A stretch of 64,000 nucleotides of DNA, from assembly GCA_015183035.1 (NCBI GenBank), contig JACZZP010000008.1, positions 1,488,001-1,552,000 on the forward strand, in the 5' to 3' direction. The translations under genes were made by a program, and so were the position numbers. Under the pieces are notes generated by a model. It was not told the DNA's origin, did no database searches, and saw only the letters and a list, made by a program, of their open reading frames with translations. Origin of the DNA: Meloidogyne chitwoodi (Eukaryota > Nematoda > Chromadorea > Rhabditida > Meloidogynidae). Positions 1 through 14,000 of the stretch are shown here, piece by piece; position 1 is the stretch's first letter, and every line of letters starts with the position of its first letter.

Positions 1-134
1 TTTTCATCACCTCCTTCTTTTATTCTTGATATTAAAATAGAGGATTATATATTTTAATTTATAAAAATATATATATAATTTAAAGAAATAAAATGTTAGT
101 ATTAAAAAAATTAATTATTAAATAAAAATACTTT

Positions 135-237
135 ATTTACTCGATTAATTGACCTGTCAATTATTGTTTCAACCTATCGCTGGAGGGGTCAATTAATCGA
201 GGGGGGGTCAATTAAAGTTCAATTAATCGAGTAAATA
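135..237. repeat. Short TIR element (MITE-like)
   Basis: A 19-bp perfect terminal inverted repeat, TATTTACTCGATTAATTGA at 135-153, is mirrored at 219-237. The 103-bp interior repeats GGTCAATTAATCGAG-like segments and is far less AT-rich than its surroundings. There is no coding capacity. The form fits a non-autonomous DNA transposon or foldback element; no family is assigned. Confidence 0.7.
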
Positions 238-3200
238 CGGTAAATATTTTAATTATAATTTAAAAAATAAATAATATATTGATTATAATTTTATAAAAAA
301 ATAAATAAATAAATTAATTAATAACAATATTTGAGTATTTTGAGAATATACTTTTAAATTTAATTAATTATAAAATTTAAATAAATTAACATAATATATT
401 ATTAAAGGAATATTATTATTTTTTAAAAGAAGATTAGCATTAGAATAATTAAGTATATTATAATAAGGGAATGTTAAAGAGGTCATTATTATACATTAAA
501 TTTTTAAAAAATAAATCTAAATCTCTTATAAGGTTTTATTAGAAAATAAATTAATAAAAATGAATGTCTTTAATTATTTTTAAAAGAATCTAATAATTGT
601 CTATTATATTTATTCTCCACTTTTTATTTTTAAAAAATACCCAGAGAAGAGATAAGCCAAATAATTCTTTTAATAAATAAATGGGAATATTTTTTAAAAA
701 ATGAAAAAACAATAGAAGGATTTTAATTTCTTTCTTTTTTTATTTAATTAAAAAATGAGGACAAAACAAATCCTTTTAGTTAAAAATAGGCGTTAATGAA
801 TGACCTATTAAATAATGAATGAGAAGGTAAAAATGCGGGAAAAAAATAAATAAAATTAAATCTGTTGAGAAAAAACAATTTTAGTAATTTTATTAAAATT
901 TAAATAAAATATTATTTAAAATAAATATTCATTTATCATTTTATTTATATTAAAAATAAATAATAATAAATTGTATTACATAATTTTATTTTTTAAGGTA
1001 AAATTATTGTTTATCAAAAAGAATTATAAATAAATAAATAAATAAAGATTATTAAGTGTGCCCTTTCTTTTAATCATAAAATAAAAAATATAAAAATTAA
1101 AATGACCACAATTATTATTAAAAAAAGAAGAATAGAGTACATATAAAAGAGGCAATAAATCACTATAATATTTTATTTAAAAAAGATTAAAAAAAATAAA
1201 AATAAATAAAATAACTACAAGTTTTAGAAGGGCAAATTTTGATCTTTTTAAAAATAAAAGAGAACAAATAATAATCTTAAATATTTTTAAAAATAGAAAG
1301 AAAAGACATTTGTTGTCTTGTAAATAATAATAATATTAAATCATTTGTTTAAAATATATAAATTGGCTAAACTTTTTATTAAAAAAAGGACAAGAAATTT
1401 AAAAATAAAATTTTATAAATATTTTTTAAAATAAATTAATATATTTAATTTAATTAAATAATTTTAAAAAATTAAAAATATTAAATAATCAAAATATATC
1501 TTTAAATAATTTACAAAAATATAAACTTTAAAAACTTTTTAAAAATTAAAACACATTTTTAATAAAAATAATTAAATATTTTTTAATCTAAAATTTGTTT
1601 GACTAATTAATATATTTTATTTTTTGTTTTTTTTATTAAAATAAATTATTTAAAAATTAATTCATAGAAATAAATAAAAATAAATTTTATTTTTAGAATA
1701 TTTATTTTTTCTTTTTTTTATATTCCTAAAATGTGTTTTTTAGTTTTTTATTTATTAGGTAATTGTTTCCAAATTTTTATTTTATTAGAAAATAACCAAA
1801 AAATAGAATAAATAAAAGATAATAAAAAATATGTTACTTTTATTTATTTAAACAATTTTATTAGATTTTTTTAAATTAAATCCAGATTATTATTATTTTT
1901 TTTTTGAGAAATTAAATTTATATTTATTTAGTTTTTTTTTCTAATAAATTAAAATAATTTTATTTGATTTTATTTTATATTTTTTAAATTAAATTAAATT
2001 AAATAAACTTTTCAAAAATAATAAATAATTATTAAATAATTAAAATTAATTAATTTAATAAAAAAAGATTAATTTTCCTTCCATTTTATTTTTTTAAATT
2101 TTAAAATATTTTTATTATTAATATTTTAAAACTTTTAAATAAATTTTACGGAAAAATCTTTTTTTAATTTTTTAAGGATTAAAATAAAATAAATTTTGTT
2201 AAAAAAAATATTTAAGTACTTCAATTTATTTTTTTTTATTGGCCACTTTAATGACTGGAATGATGAAAAAAAATATATTTATTTATTTAAAAAAGTGCCA
2301 AAATTATCCCCAATTTTTTAAATATTTTATTTTCTAAATTTAAATTATTTATATAAATTAAAATAATTTATTATTATTTTTTAATTTTTAAAAAAATTAT
2401 TATTTAACTTTTTAAAATGACTTAAGTAAAATGTATTTTCCAATAATTAAAAAATAAAAAGAAAATTTATTGTCTTTTTTAATCTTCTTTTATTTTTATG
2501 TATTTAAAAATGTTCTTTTAATATTTTTGGCATTTTTTTAACTAATTTTTTTTTTAAAGTTTAAAAATGTTTCAATAAATTAAATAATTTAAAATTAAAA
2601 AATATTAATTTTATTTAAAGTTTTTTTTAAATTAATCTTTAGTCTATTTATTTATTATATTTTAATTCCTTTTTTTTATTTCTTCTTTTTCTCTTTTTTT
2701 TTGATTTCCTTATTCCACTTAATTAGATTTTTTTAGGAATTAAAATTTAAAATATTCTCTCCTTAAATAAATGTTTAAATTATTTTTTAAATTAAAATTT
2801 ATTGATAAAATATAAATAAATTTATTATTTAAAAAAATATATTTTTAAAAATTCTCTAATAAATATTTAAAAAGAGGAGATTTTATTTCCCTTTTTTTAC
2901 TTTGGAATTAATACAATTTCCTTTTTCTTTTCTTTTTGGCATTTTTGTTTAAAAAAATAAAATAATTGACTAATTTTATTATTAAATAAATATTTCTTTT
3001 TTTTTAATTTATAAAAAATCTGATATTTTAATTTAAAAAATATTTTAATTAATTAAATAAAATTTAAATTAATTTAATTTTATTTAAATAAATAAATAAA
3101 TATTAATTAAATAATAATTTTTAATTACTTTTTCTCTCAGATCTTTTCTAAGAAAAGTTTAAAATTATTTATTAATTATTCTCCTCCACCTAATTAAATT

Positions 3201-3929
3201 AAAACTAAATTTTATATTATTAAAAAGAGAAAATATATTATTTTTATTTAATGTTACAATAACATTAAAAAAACATTTTTTTATATTTAGCGTGAGAATA
3301 TTTTGTATTTTATTTAAAAATTAATATTTTTATTATTTTTTAAAGAAAATAATATATTTTGTTTTTTGTTGATCTGACCTTCTCTAATAAATTAATAATT
3401 ACTGTAAGACCGAGACTTCTCTTTTAAATATATTTTTTAATTGGAAAATAAATAAATGTTATATTTAAACTAGGATTTGAGGAAGTCTTAGTGCTAATCT
3501 CTAAATAATAATAAATTAATAATTATTATTTATTTTTAATTTAATTAAATTGTTTACATTTTTATTTATTTAAAAATTAAATTAATTATTTTTCACCTTT
3601 ATTTAATTAAAAATTTACGTTTTAACAAATGCTTTATGAATTTTTTCATTTTATTAAATTAATTAATTTTTAATATAAAAATTAAATAAAATAAATATTT
3701 ATTTTCCTTTTTTTATTTTAATTTTATTTAATTTATTTTTATTTTTCCTAAATAAGATAAAATTTTTAAAGAAAAAAAAGAAGCATTTTATGAAAATTAA
3801 AATATAATTAATTTAGGTAAATTAAAAATAAATAAATTAAATATTTTAAAATATATTTTAAAGAAAATATTATTATATTTATTTTAATTATTTTAAATTT
3901 ATTTATATTTTTTTAGATAAAAAAGAAAA
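238..3929. other. AT-rich intergenic DNA
   Basis: About 3.7 kb of A/T-dominated sequence (AAATAAATAAAT-type runs, poly-T tracts) with no convincing ORF, RNA gene or conserved-looking island. The last 20 nt hold a TTTTTTTAG acceptor ending at 3916, 13 nt before the GPCR start codon; it may be a trans-splice site. Confidence 0.5.
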
Positions 3930-5949
3930 ATGTCTTCTTCTTCTTCTTCTAATATAATTGAAAATATAATAAATAAAAGCATTACTACTAATTTAATAAT
4001 AATAAAATCAACAACAGAAGAGGGAAATAAAGATGAAAATAATAATAATATTTGTGGAGAAGTAATTTTAAATTAATTAATTAATTAATTAAATTAAGTA
4101 TGAAATATATACTTTTGGACGTTTTCTTTTTGTTTCAATTGCCTCTCTTTTTGCATTTTTAGGATTATTTGCTAATCTTTTACTTTTTTATTTATTTACT
4201 AATAATAATAATAATAAATTATTATTATTTAAATTAAATAAACCACCACCAACACTTTATCCAAAAATATTATCTTTGTTAGATGCTTGTATATGTGCTG
4301 CTTATATTTTACTTTTTGGAGTTGATGCAATGTATTATTTTAATTTAATATTAATTAATTAATTAATTATAATTTAATTTAAAGTTCATTAGGAATGCGT
4401 AGTAAACCTTTATTTCTTCTTTATCATTGGTATATTATACCTGCCTTTGTAATTGCTAGAATGGCTCAATTAGCTATTCCTTATATGCTTATATTTGCTT
4501 CTTTAGAACGTTTAGTTTGGATTGGAGGAAAATTGTAAAAAATTAATTAATTTAAAATAAATATTTATTTAATTAAAAAAAGGAGAAATCCTCTTCTTCG
4601 ACATTTATATTCTGTCAAAGGACGTCAAATTACTATGGTAAAAATATTATTAAAATAAATAATATTAATAATTTAATTAAAAGATAATAACTTTATTTAT
4701 TTGTATTATTTTACGTTTACCAACTATTTGGGCAACAAAAGTTCATCATTATCCAAATTGTAATGACTTCTTTCGTTCTCTTAGTGCTGGACAAGCTGAT
4801 TGGGTTTTTGAAAGTCAATTTTATCAATTTTATGATTTTCATGTTTTATCTGTTGCACAGACTGTTTTTCCTTTCTTTTTACTTTTAGCAATTAATTTGG
4901 TTAGAATTTATTTATTTTTTAAATATTTAAATTAATTAATTATTTTATTTAAATTAATTTATTAATTCTAAAAAGAGTATTTTAATCATTAAAATGTAGC
5001 ATGTATATATCCACTAATATATCCTTTTATTAAACTTTTATTTATTTTTATTTTTTTCAAAAGATTGTTATTCACCGTGTTTCAAAATTTAATAATTTAT
5101 CTACTCCCTTAAAAAATAAAAAAGAGAAATTATTAAATAAAAAAACAACAATTAATAATAATCAATTATCTTCTTCTAATAATTTAAATAAAAGAAAATC
5201 TTCTTCTTTTCGAATTAATAAATTAACACTTAGTGGCCCTGTACGTTCTGCTGTTTATACAGTTAAATATATAATAAATATAATTTTTAAAAATTAATTT
5301 TAAAAGATGGTTTGTATTGTTTGTACATATTTAATTAGTAATTCTTTACATTTGGCACTTACTGTTTTAGAAAAGTTTTTTATTTAATTAATTAAATAAT
5401 AATATATTCTCTTATTTTAGATCTAATTCTGTATTACTTAAAGATCCATCAGATCCATCACTTGCCTCTACATTTCATACAGCTTTTTCTGATGCTGTTT
5501 CATTTGTTTATATGTTTTATTTTATTTTAATTTATTTAATTTAATTTATTTAATTTAAAATTAAAGGTTTACTTCAGCAATTCGTATTTTAATTTATTAT
5601 TCATGTAATCAACAAATTAGAATAAAAATTAAAAATTGTTTATTTTTAAATAATAATAAAAATAGTAATAATTATGAAGAAAAAGAACATTTAAATAATA
5701 ATAATAATACTTTTATTTTTACTAAAAATAATTTTGAAAAGTTTAATGTAAATTATTTAAAATAATAATATTTAATAATAATTTCAGGAAATTTCAAAAA
5801 TAAATGAAAACAATAATTTACCAATTTATCAGATTTTTGTTGAAGATTTAAAAAATAATAATAATAATATTGAAAAAGAAAATAAATTAAATTTAAGATG
5901 GGAAGAATTAAAAGAATTAAATGAAGGAGAAGAAGAAGAAGTGCTTTAA
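3930..5949 (+). CDS. Rhodopsin-class seven-TM receptor (peptide-receptor-like)
   Basis: Multi-exon gene, roughly nine exons with short AT-rich introns. The predicted protein has an Asn/Ser-rich extracellular N-terminus, TM1 (FVSIASLFAFLGLFANLLLF), TM2 with LLDACICAAYILLFGVDA, and TM3 ending in LER rather than DRY (IFASLERLVW). ECL2 carries a Cys (YPNCND), TM5 is FPFFLLLAINL, TM6 follows a long basic Ser/Asn loop, TM7 reads SAIRILIYY, and the cytoplasmic tail is acidic. The LER at the DRY position and the missing classic NPxxY suggest one of the divergent nematode FMRFamide/neuropeptide-receptor-like groups; the ligand is unknown. The start ATG follows an AG acceptor by 13 nt. The stop is TAA at 5947-5949. 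An additional upstream exon cannot be excluded. Confidence 0.75.
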
Positions 5950-7251
5950 TTAAAATAAATAAATATTTTAAATAAAAAATAATTTTATAAATTTTTAATT
6001 ATTTATTTAATTAATCAATTTATTTATTTTTAAATTAATAAAAAAACCAAAAACTATTAAAAATAATATAAATATATTTATAAGAAAATAAAATAGTGGA
6101 ACGAATAAATAAATATTTTTTTAAATTTTTACAAAAAAAAATATATGTTAAAAAGATAAATTTATTTTAAAGTTTTCTCTTTTGCAAAAAATTATTTTAT
6201 TTAATTAATTAAAATAGAAATTATTTTTAAATAGAAAATTAATTTTATAAATTTGTTTAGTTATTTTTAATTTAAATATTTAAATGACCTTCACGGTACA
6301 ATTCACCTTTTTTTTATTAACTAATTTTTTCAGAAATTTTTTAACAATTTAATATATTTTAATTAAATAAACTTTAATTATTTTAAAAATACTAAAAATT
6401 TAATTTTAAGAAAATTTTAAAAAAAAAATTTCAATTTTAAATATATACCTTTAATAAAATAAATTTAAAAAAAATTTATTTAGGTGAAAATTCTTTAACC
6501 TAAAATATTAAAATAATTAATTAATTAATTAGAAATTTTTTCTTTAAATTATTTTACTAATATATATATAAATAATAAATTTATTAATTTATTTATTAAT
6601 ATTTTTACGCAATCTTTCCTTTCTTTTACTTTTTAATATTTTATAAAAGAAAAGAAAAGAGATGATCCTTTTACTGCAACAAATTAAATCTTTTTAATTT
6701 TTTATCATCTTTTCCGGATGGGCAAACAGCCAAAAAATAATTTATTTATTTTTATATTAATTAAAAAAAGAAAAAGAAAATAAATGGGGCATATCAAAAC
6801 AATGTAAAAAAGTGTTATATATTTATTTAATATTTATTTATTTATTTAATTGTTGCGCGATTGCCCTCTTTTTTTTTAATATTTTTATTAATTATATCTA
6901 ATGTTCATTTATTTAATAATTTCCGTTAAAATTATTATCACCTATTTTTTAATATTAAATAAAAAAATAATAATTATTTATTTTAATAATTAATTAAATT
7001 ATTTTTAAACTAAATTTAAAAATAATATTAAATAAATTTTTAAAATTATTTATTTATTTATAATTGAATTAATTAAAAATATTCTTTCGATTATGATTAA
7101 AATATTTATTATTTTTTAATGTACTTTGCTATTTCTTTCCACTCCAATTATTTTTAAAATATTTTTTTTTAAAAAAAGATATACAAAAATTATTTTAAAC
7201 ATTTTTCTCCTTTTAATAAATTTTTAAAAAATAAATATATTTATTTATTTA
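5950..7251. other. AT-rich intergenic DNA
   Basis: About 1.3 kb between two plus-strand genes. It is A/T-dominated with a slightly more complex patch at about 6640-6735. I see no gene, RNA or repeat that I can support. Confidence 0.4.
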
Positions 7252-7798
7252 ATGAGAGAACTTCATTTAACTCCATCACCTCCATCATCTTTATCACAAA
7301 GACCAACACCATCATCATTATTTTATCTTTCACATTCATTTCCTTCTTATAGAGGTATTAATAATATACAACAACAATCACCAATTAATACAGGTTTATT
7401 TATTTAATTAATTAATTATTTATTTATTTATTTTTTTTTTTTTTTAATAATTATTTAAAAAAGGATCATTATTACAAAATCCTTGGAAAATTCCTTTATC
7501 ATCACGTAGTTCAATTCCAACTCCAAAATGTCATTATAATATTAATAAACAATTAAAACAATCATCATCTTATTGTAGTGTTGAAAAAATAAAAGAAATT
7601 AAAAGAAAAGAATTAGAAAAAAATAAAAAAGGAAATATTTATTATACTCAAAAAGGAAAAGAAGAAGATTATGAAGAAGAAGAAGATGATGATTATTATT
7701 ATGATGATAATGAAGATAATTATTATGAAAAAGCACCTAATTCAAGGCCTTCTAGTGCAATGAATTTAGTATTTATTAAAAAGGTTTTTAAAATTTAA
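7252..7798 (+). CDS. Small low-complexity protein, or 5' exons of the rhodanese gene
   Basis: Two exons joined by a short AT-rich intron (donor near 7395, acceptor AAAAAAG before GATCATTATTAC at about 7464). The product is Ser/Pro-rich at the N-terminus (LTPSPPSSLSQRPTPSS), then Lys-rich, then a Glu/Asp/Tyr-rich stretch (about 7660-7735), ending SSAMNLVFIKK. No known domain. Read straight through, the frame ends at TAA 7796-7798. Alternatively a donor GTTTTTAAAA at 7784 could join in phase to the acceptor at 8403 and make this the N-terminus of the downstream rhodanese protein. I keep them separate because that intron would be about 620 nt, much longer than its neighbours, and the downstream ATG has its own acceptor. 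Function unknown. Confidence 0.5.
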
Positions 7799-8392
7799 AT
7801 ATTTTAAATAAATAAATAATTTAATAATTTTATATTTAAATTATTTTTTATTTAATATAAAAATATTTAATTTTAATTAATTAATAGTAATTTTATATAT
7901 TTTAATATTTTTCTTTGAAAATATTTTTAGTAGTTGACCTTGATTAGAAAATATTTTTTATATTTTTTATTTTCCAAATAGAAAAATTAAACAAAAAAAA
8001 ATAATTTTATATAATCAAATAAATAATAATAATAAATCCCACACATTTTAATTACCTTTAAATATATTAATTATTTTAATTTAAAAAATCAAAAACCTGT
8101 TTTTTAAAAAATAATAAATAAATGATTAAAATTAATTTTGATTAAAAAGCTTATTATTTAATTAATTAATTTATTTTATCTGACATATATTTTTAATCCT
8201 TTTAAATAAAAATGTTTCTAAAATTGTTTCCTTTCTTATGAGAAATATAAATAAATAAATAAATATATTTAGGCACATTTAATTAAAATCACTCCAACCC
8301 CCAATTATTTATTTAAAAAAATTCTTTTAAATTTTTTCTTAAATACTCTCGCATTTTTATGATTTTATTTTCTTCCTTTTTTTAGTTTTAAT

Positions 8393-8403
8393 TTATTTTT
8401 TAG
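8393..8403 (+). promoter_or_regulatory. Candidate trans-splice (SL) acceptor for the rhodanese gene
   Basis: A T-rich run ending in AG at 8402-8403 lies 6 nt before the ATG at 8410, the usual placement of a nematode spliced-leader acceptor. It could instead be a cis acceptor joining the 7252-7783 exons. Confidence 0.45.
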
Positions 8404-8409
8404 CAAAAT

Positions 8410-10054
8410 ATGTCAAAATATCAACAACAAAAACAGAATGTCATACCAACACCACCAGCATTACCTCCTCCAAATTTATCTCTTGTTAGTTTTGTTAAAA
8501 GAACAGATGAAGAAGAAGAAAAAAATGGATGGCAAAGAAGACCAACAATAATAACAAAACAAATAAATTTAGAAAATAATAAAAAAGAAGAAGAATTAAA
8601 TAATAACAAAGAATTTAAAAAACAAATAATATTTAAACAAAAAAGTAACAAAACTAAGGTAAATTTAATAAAAATATCCTTTATTTAATTTATTTTTATT
8701 AGTTTTTGGTTCATATATTACTTTTTGCTTTATGTTGTTCTCTACTTTTAATGGCTCTTCCTTTACTTCTTTTATGGTTTACTAATCCAAATATATTACA
8801 AAATAATATTAAAACAATAATACCACAAAAACAACAAAATAATAATGAAAAAGAAGAAAATATTTCTCAAAATATATCTAAAAATAATAATTTAAATTAT
8901 TTTTCATTAAATTTTATCAAAGATTTATCTATTGAATCAGCAATTTTAGATAAATTATTATTACAAGATGATAATCAACGTTTAAGAATTTTTGAAATTA
9001 AAAGTGAACAAATAATTAAAGAAAAACAAAAAGAAGAAAAGTTTTTTTTAATCTTATATTTTTTTATTTAATTTTTTAAAGTCATTTTTCACATTTTCCT
9101 GGTTCTCAACACATTACAATAGAATCTTTATCTCATAATGGTGTTCCAGTCCATCCTCTTCAATTTCAAAAATTACTTCGTTCTCATTCTGTCGATTCTA
9201 ATTCAATTATTATTTTTTATGATAAACATCCTCTTGGTTTATTTTCAACATATGCATTATGGATATTTAGAGTTATTTTTTTAAATATTTAAATAATTAT
9301 TTTTTAAACACAGCTTTATGGGCATAATAATACTTTTATTTTAAATGGAGGTGCAAGTTCTTGGCATTCATATTTAATAAATAAAAATATAAATAATAAT
9401 TTAAATAATTCAAAAATTGAAGAAAAATTATTAATGACAACAAATGGAGGAGATTTTCGTGCAGAATGGCGTTCAGAATTGGTTGCTACATTTGATGATT
9501 TATTGGCAGCATTTGAACCAACAGATGAAGGAGATGTTTCAGCTAAAGTTGATATTATTGATGCACAAAAACCTGAAGTAATTTTGATTTTTTAACTAAA
9601 ATAAATATTTTTTTAAAATTTTAAATAAAATAATTAAAAAAAAATAATATTATTTATTAAGGAATTTAATGGACAAATTATTGGAGGAAGTAAATCCTCT
9701 CTCTTTTCTTCTTTTTCTTCATCTTCTTCCTCTTCTTCATTAACTACATCTCCAATTGCTATATATGGACATATTCGAACAGCTATGAATATTCCCATTG
9801 AAAGATTATTTTTATCAACACCTATAGGTAATCAAAGACGTTGGGCTTCTTCAAATGCTCATTCCCGTTTATTTGCTCGTCTTGGATTAACAACAAAAAG
9901 ACATGTCGTTGTTTATGATGAATTTTCATCACTTAGAGCAGCTTCTATTTGGGCTGCTTTACAAAGAACAAACTTCACTGCTTCTTTATATTTTGGGGCT
10001 TGGCCTGAATGGTTAATTAGAGCACCTGATCATTTAAAAAGTATTCCAGAATAG
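8410..10054 (+). CDS. Membrane-anchored double-rhodanese (MPST-like) protein without catalytic Cys
   Basis: Five exons (about 8410-8658, 8703-9040, 9082-9272, 9314-9574, 9661-10054). A charged N-terminus is followed by one hydrophobic segment (VHILLFALCCSLLLMALPLL), a type II-like anchor, then a polar linker. Rhodanese domain 1 reads SIIIFYDKHPLGLFSTYALW ... FILNGGASSWHSYL. Rhodanese domain 2 starts VDIIDAQKPEEFNG and has GHIRTAMNIPIERLF, matching the family's GHIPGAxNxP signature. In 3-mercaptopyruvate sulfurtransferases the second domain carries the active-site Cys loop (CGSGVTA type). Here that position reads YDEFSSLRAAS, with no Cys, followed by the expected SLYFGAWPEW strand. Sulfur transfer by the usual mechanism is therefore unlikely; a regulatory or scaffold role is inference. 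Stop TAG at 10052-10054. Confidence 0.8.
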
Positions 10055-10146
10055 AATTTTTTATTTTTTTAAACCTGTGATTTTTTTAATTATAAATTGA
10101 AAATAAAAATAATAAATTTAAAATTAATTTATTTATTTATATTTAA

Positions 10147-10206
10147 AACTCTCTCATTTTTTAAAGTCTTTCTAATTATTATTATATAAGAATAAATGAG
10201 AGAGTT
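10147..10206. repeat. Perfect 13-bp inverted repeat between convergent genes
   Basis: AACTCTCTCATTT at 10147-10159 is mirrored by AAATGAGAGAGTT at 10194-10206, giving a 60-nt hairpin in the 1-kb AT-rich gap between the 3' ends of the rhodanese gene (+) and unc-70 (-). It could be a tiny foldback element or a 3'-end hairpin usable by either transcript. The rest of 10055-11066 shows nothing recognisable. Confidence 0.5.
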
Positions 10207-11066
10207 ATAACAATAATTAATTTTTAAATTATTATTTTACATTTTAATTATCAACCCCATTCCCCGGTATTATTTTAATTTAATATTTTTAATAAAAACA
10301 AAAATAAATTAATTTATATTTATTTATTTAATTGTATTAATAATACAACTTTAAGTAAAAATTATAAAAATAAGCAAAGCATTTTTTCTACAAAAAATGT
10401 TTAAATAACAATAATTTTCTGTTTATTATTTAGCAGTTTATTTATTTGAGAAAGAATTTTAAAAATAAAATTAAAATATTGTTGTGGCATTTCTCTAAAA
10501 AAATAAAAACAATTTATATAAAAATTAAATTAATATAAGAGAGACAAAAAACAATTTTATATAATTAAATAATTCATTAAGTAGTTATTTATTATTATAA
10601 TAAATACAGTTAAATAATAATTATTTAATATTTTTCAATTTTTATAAATACCAATGAATTACTTCTTTTTAATATTAAAATTTATTTTTAATTAAACATG
10701 TTTAAAAAATATAAAGATTAGCTATGTATTTAAAAAAAAACAAAAAAAAGCATATATATATATAAATACAGCAAAAATTAAATGGACGGAAATTATAGGG
10801 AAATAATTAAAATTATTTAAAAAAAAGTTATTTTCTATCAAAAAAAGAAATGGAAAATAGAAGAAACTCTGGGGATTAAAAAATTATATAAAAATTAATA
10901 TTTTAGTTTTAACAATTTGAAAAGAGGCAGTGCCGGTGAATAATCAATTGCAATTTTGGGAGAATTTTAAAAAAATAATGAGGAAAAGAGAAGGAGTATT
11001 AGATAAATTAAACTATTAAAATTCCTAAAATACTCACATATTCTCCATCTCCTCTTTTCCAACATT

Positions 11067-14000
11067 TTATTTTTTGCTTCTCGAAAAGAATCCTCTTTTC
11101 TTTGTGCTTTCTTTTTGCTGTTGAGGTTGAACAGCACTTTCAGCTGGCGCAGAAATTCCATCGCCTGATTCCGAGGAGGAGATCACCATTTGAGGAGTTG
11201 AAGTGCTAATAGTCTGTTGGGGAGGCTGGGAACCTATTCTTGCAGCTGCAGAATTTAATTGTTGAAGCCACCGTTGTTGGTCTTCCTTTAAAGAAAAAAT
11301 AATTAGCAAATTAATTTAAAAATAATTTTTCTATTTTTACCTCATCAGCACATTGTAATAAATATTCTGATCCAAATGGCCATTTTAAAGAAAGACAAAA
11401 TCTTCTTTTTGGATGTTCAATAATTTGTACTGCACAACCAGCTAATTGAAGAGGAGTTTCATTTCTAAAGGTTTGGCCTGGCTGTTCTTGACGATGACGA
11501 GCATCTTTGAAGAAATATAAATCACCATTATAAAGAACTACATAAAGCTTCTCCCAAGTACTAAAAAAATATATATATTCTTTTAATAAATAGTAATAAA
11601 AACAATAAAATATTTAATACAAACCGATGTGATGCTTTACGTTCAAATCCCTCAAAGTTATGTTTACGGATTAATATTCCTTCAAAAGTGTCTGAAGCTG
11701 TTGCCATTCCTAAATATTATAATATAATTGAAATTTTTTTAATAGAAAATATTAAAAAGTGAACAAAATGAAATTTCAATCAAGCCACAAAAAAAACACA
11801 AAATATACTATAAATACCTCTTTGATCATTTCCCTCAAATCTAGGTTGTCTACTTAATGACATTCGCCAACTTGAAGGTTCTGTAAAAGATGTGCCAGGA
11901 TAAATGCCACCTAAACGATGATGTTGACGTCTTTGAGCAGCTAATTCTATAAAAGCACAACACAAAAATAAATAATAATTAATTTAAGTCTTTTCAAAAA
12001 ACAAATATTATTTTAAAAAAATAAAAAAGAAGACAACAAAAACATTAAAACCAAACAAATATTTTAATTAAAACAAATTTTAAAATATTTATTACCTTCA
12101 TGAGAACGTGAAGTTGTCCCAGATGGAGATACAGGGAAGACTGTTTCGCCTGGACGTGGTTTAGGTGGTGTACTGCCGGCACGACGGCGACGTTCTTCTT
12201 CAGCATGACGTTCTATATTATATTAATATTTAAAAATATTTTATTAAAATTAAATTATAAAGAAAAATAAAATTTAATTAAACCTTAAATCAAAGATAAC
12301 AATGATTTAAGTAAAATAATAAAGGTGTTCCCAAAATAAAAATTTTTTAAAATTAAAAAAAAACCTTTTCTTTGCATTTCTTTTAATTCAAAGTTTGTCA
12401 ACTTTTCAAGTGCCATAAAACGTTCTTCTTGGGCAGAAGCACTTTTTTCAAAAGCTTCATGTTTTTTAATTAAAGCTACAACTTCTTCTAAATTACGTCC
12501 ATAATTTCTAGATAATAAATAAGGTTCCTGTGCAAGAAGCCAAGCTTCTGCAACAGCTGCATCTCTTGCAAATTGGTAAACTTCGAGAACTAAAAAATTT
12601 AAGAATAAGTTTAAAATAAAAAGTCATCTCTATATAAAATTATAATTGCTTAAAGTATTGGCTAAAAACGTCATTTATTAAACCAATACAAAATTATTGT
12701 CTAAAAAAAACTAACTTAGCCTCAAATATTCCCAACGATCTTCCCAACGATGCATCATATCAGCTCTGTCAGTGGTTAATTTAACCAACTTTTTCTCAAT
12801 TTCAGCAGATGCGTAATGATTTCGTTCAAGTAATTGACGACCTAAAGCCATACATTCGCGGAAACTTTCTTCTCTAGTGTCAATTTCAGCTTTTAATGAT
12901 TGATGGTTATTCTAAAAAATAGAATTATTTTTTTACTAAAAGCAATTCCTAAAGAAAGTCCAAAAACCTTACCATTAAAAGTTCAACTCCAGAAACATCT
13001 TTTGGCCTTTCATGTGATAGCATTTCCCTTTTAACTTCTTCAATCCAAAGAAGTAAATCTCTAACCATATTTAAAAATCGGAATAAATCACTTGTATCAT
13101 TTAATCTTCCCATTCTTCCTTTACAAGCTTCAGTTAAACGATGCCAAGCTTTTAATACTTCATATTCACGTTCAGTAATTTCAGTTGATTTTTGACCAGC
13201 ATAAGAATCACGAAGTCGGCGGGCATCTCCTTCGATTTGTTGAACATGGGCACCAATTGCGTCAATATCTTTAAGGAATGCCTTAAAAGATTTAATTAGA
13301 AAATAGACAAAAAAATATAAAAAAAATTACTTGATGTTTACGAGTCAAAGCACCAACAGAACTTGAGTCTCTACCTAATTCATCTGGTAGAGCATGTGTT
13401 TTACTAAGAATACGTGCCAAACAATCACGACAATCATAATAAAATTTATGTATTTGTCGGCTAGCTTCCAAAGCTTGAGTCCTTGTATCAATTAATTCTT
13501 GAAGATTTTCCCATGCTTCATTTAAGGAATCTTTCCATAATGCTATTGTTGGGGCATCTGTATGTCCTATTGCAATTAATCTATCACAACGCTCATTTGC
13601 TTTTGCAACACGTTCTGTTCCAATAAATTCAGTATCTCGTGCAAATTGTAAAAATCTTTCCAAAAGCATTTGGACATGTTCATAATCCTGACCACTTTCT
13701 GAAGAACCAGCAACAACCTATAAAAATAGTTTTAAATATATAAATGAAGGAAGGGACGGGAGGGAAATATAGTGAATTCAAAAAACCTCTTTGTCAGCAA
13801 TCCATTGTAAAAGATCATCAATTTCTCTATGTAGATCATAAAGTTGAAGAGTTTCATCCAATCTTTTACGTCTCTCTTTACTTAAATCTTGTAATCCAGC
13901 ATAAAGTTTTTCAATTTGTGATTGTCTTGGTTGTATTTTTTTACTTAAAGGACTTTGTTCATCAATTAATTGTTTAGCACGAGAAGATAATTCTTTAATT

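Noticed and set aside
8421..8651. 76-codon minus-strand ORF opposite the rhodanese first exon
   Set aside because: Complement of a Lys/Glu/Asn-rich coding exon; a shadow frame.
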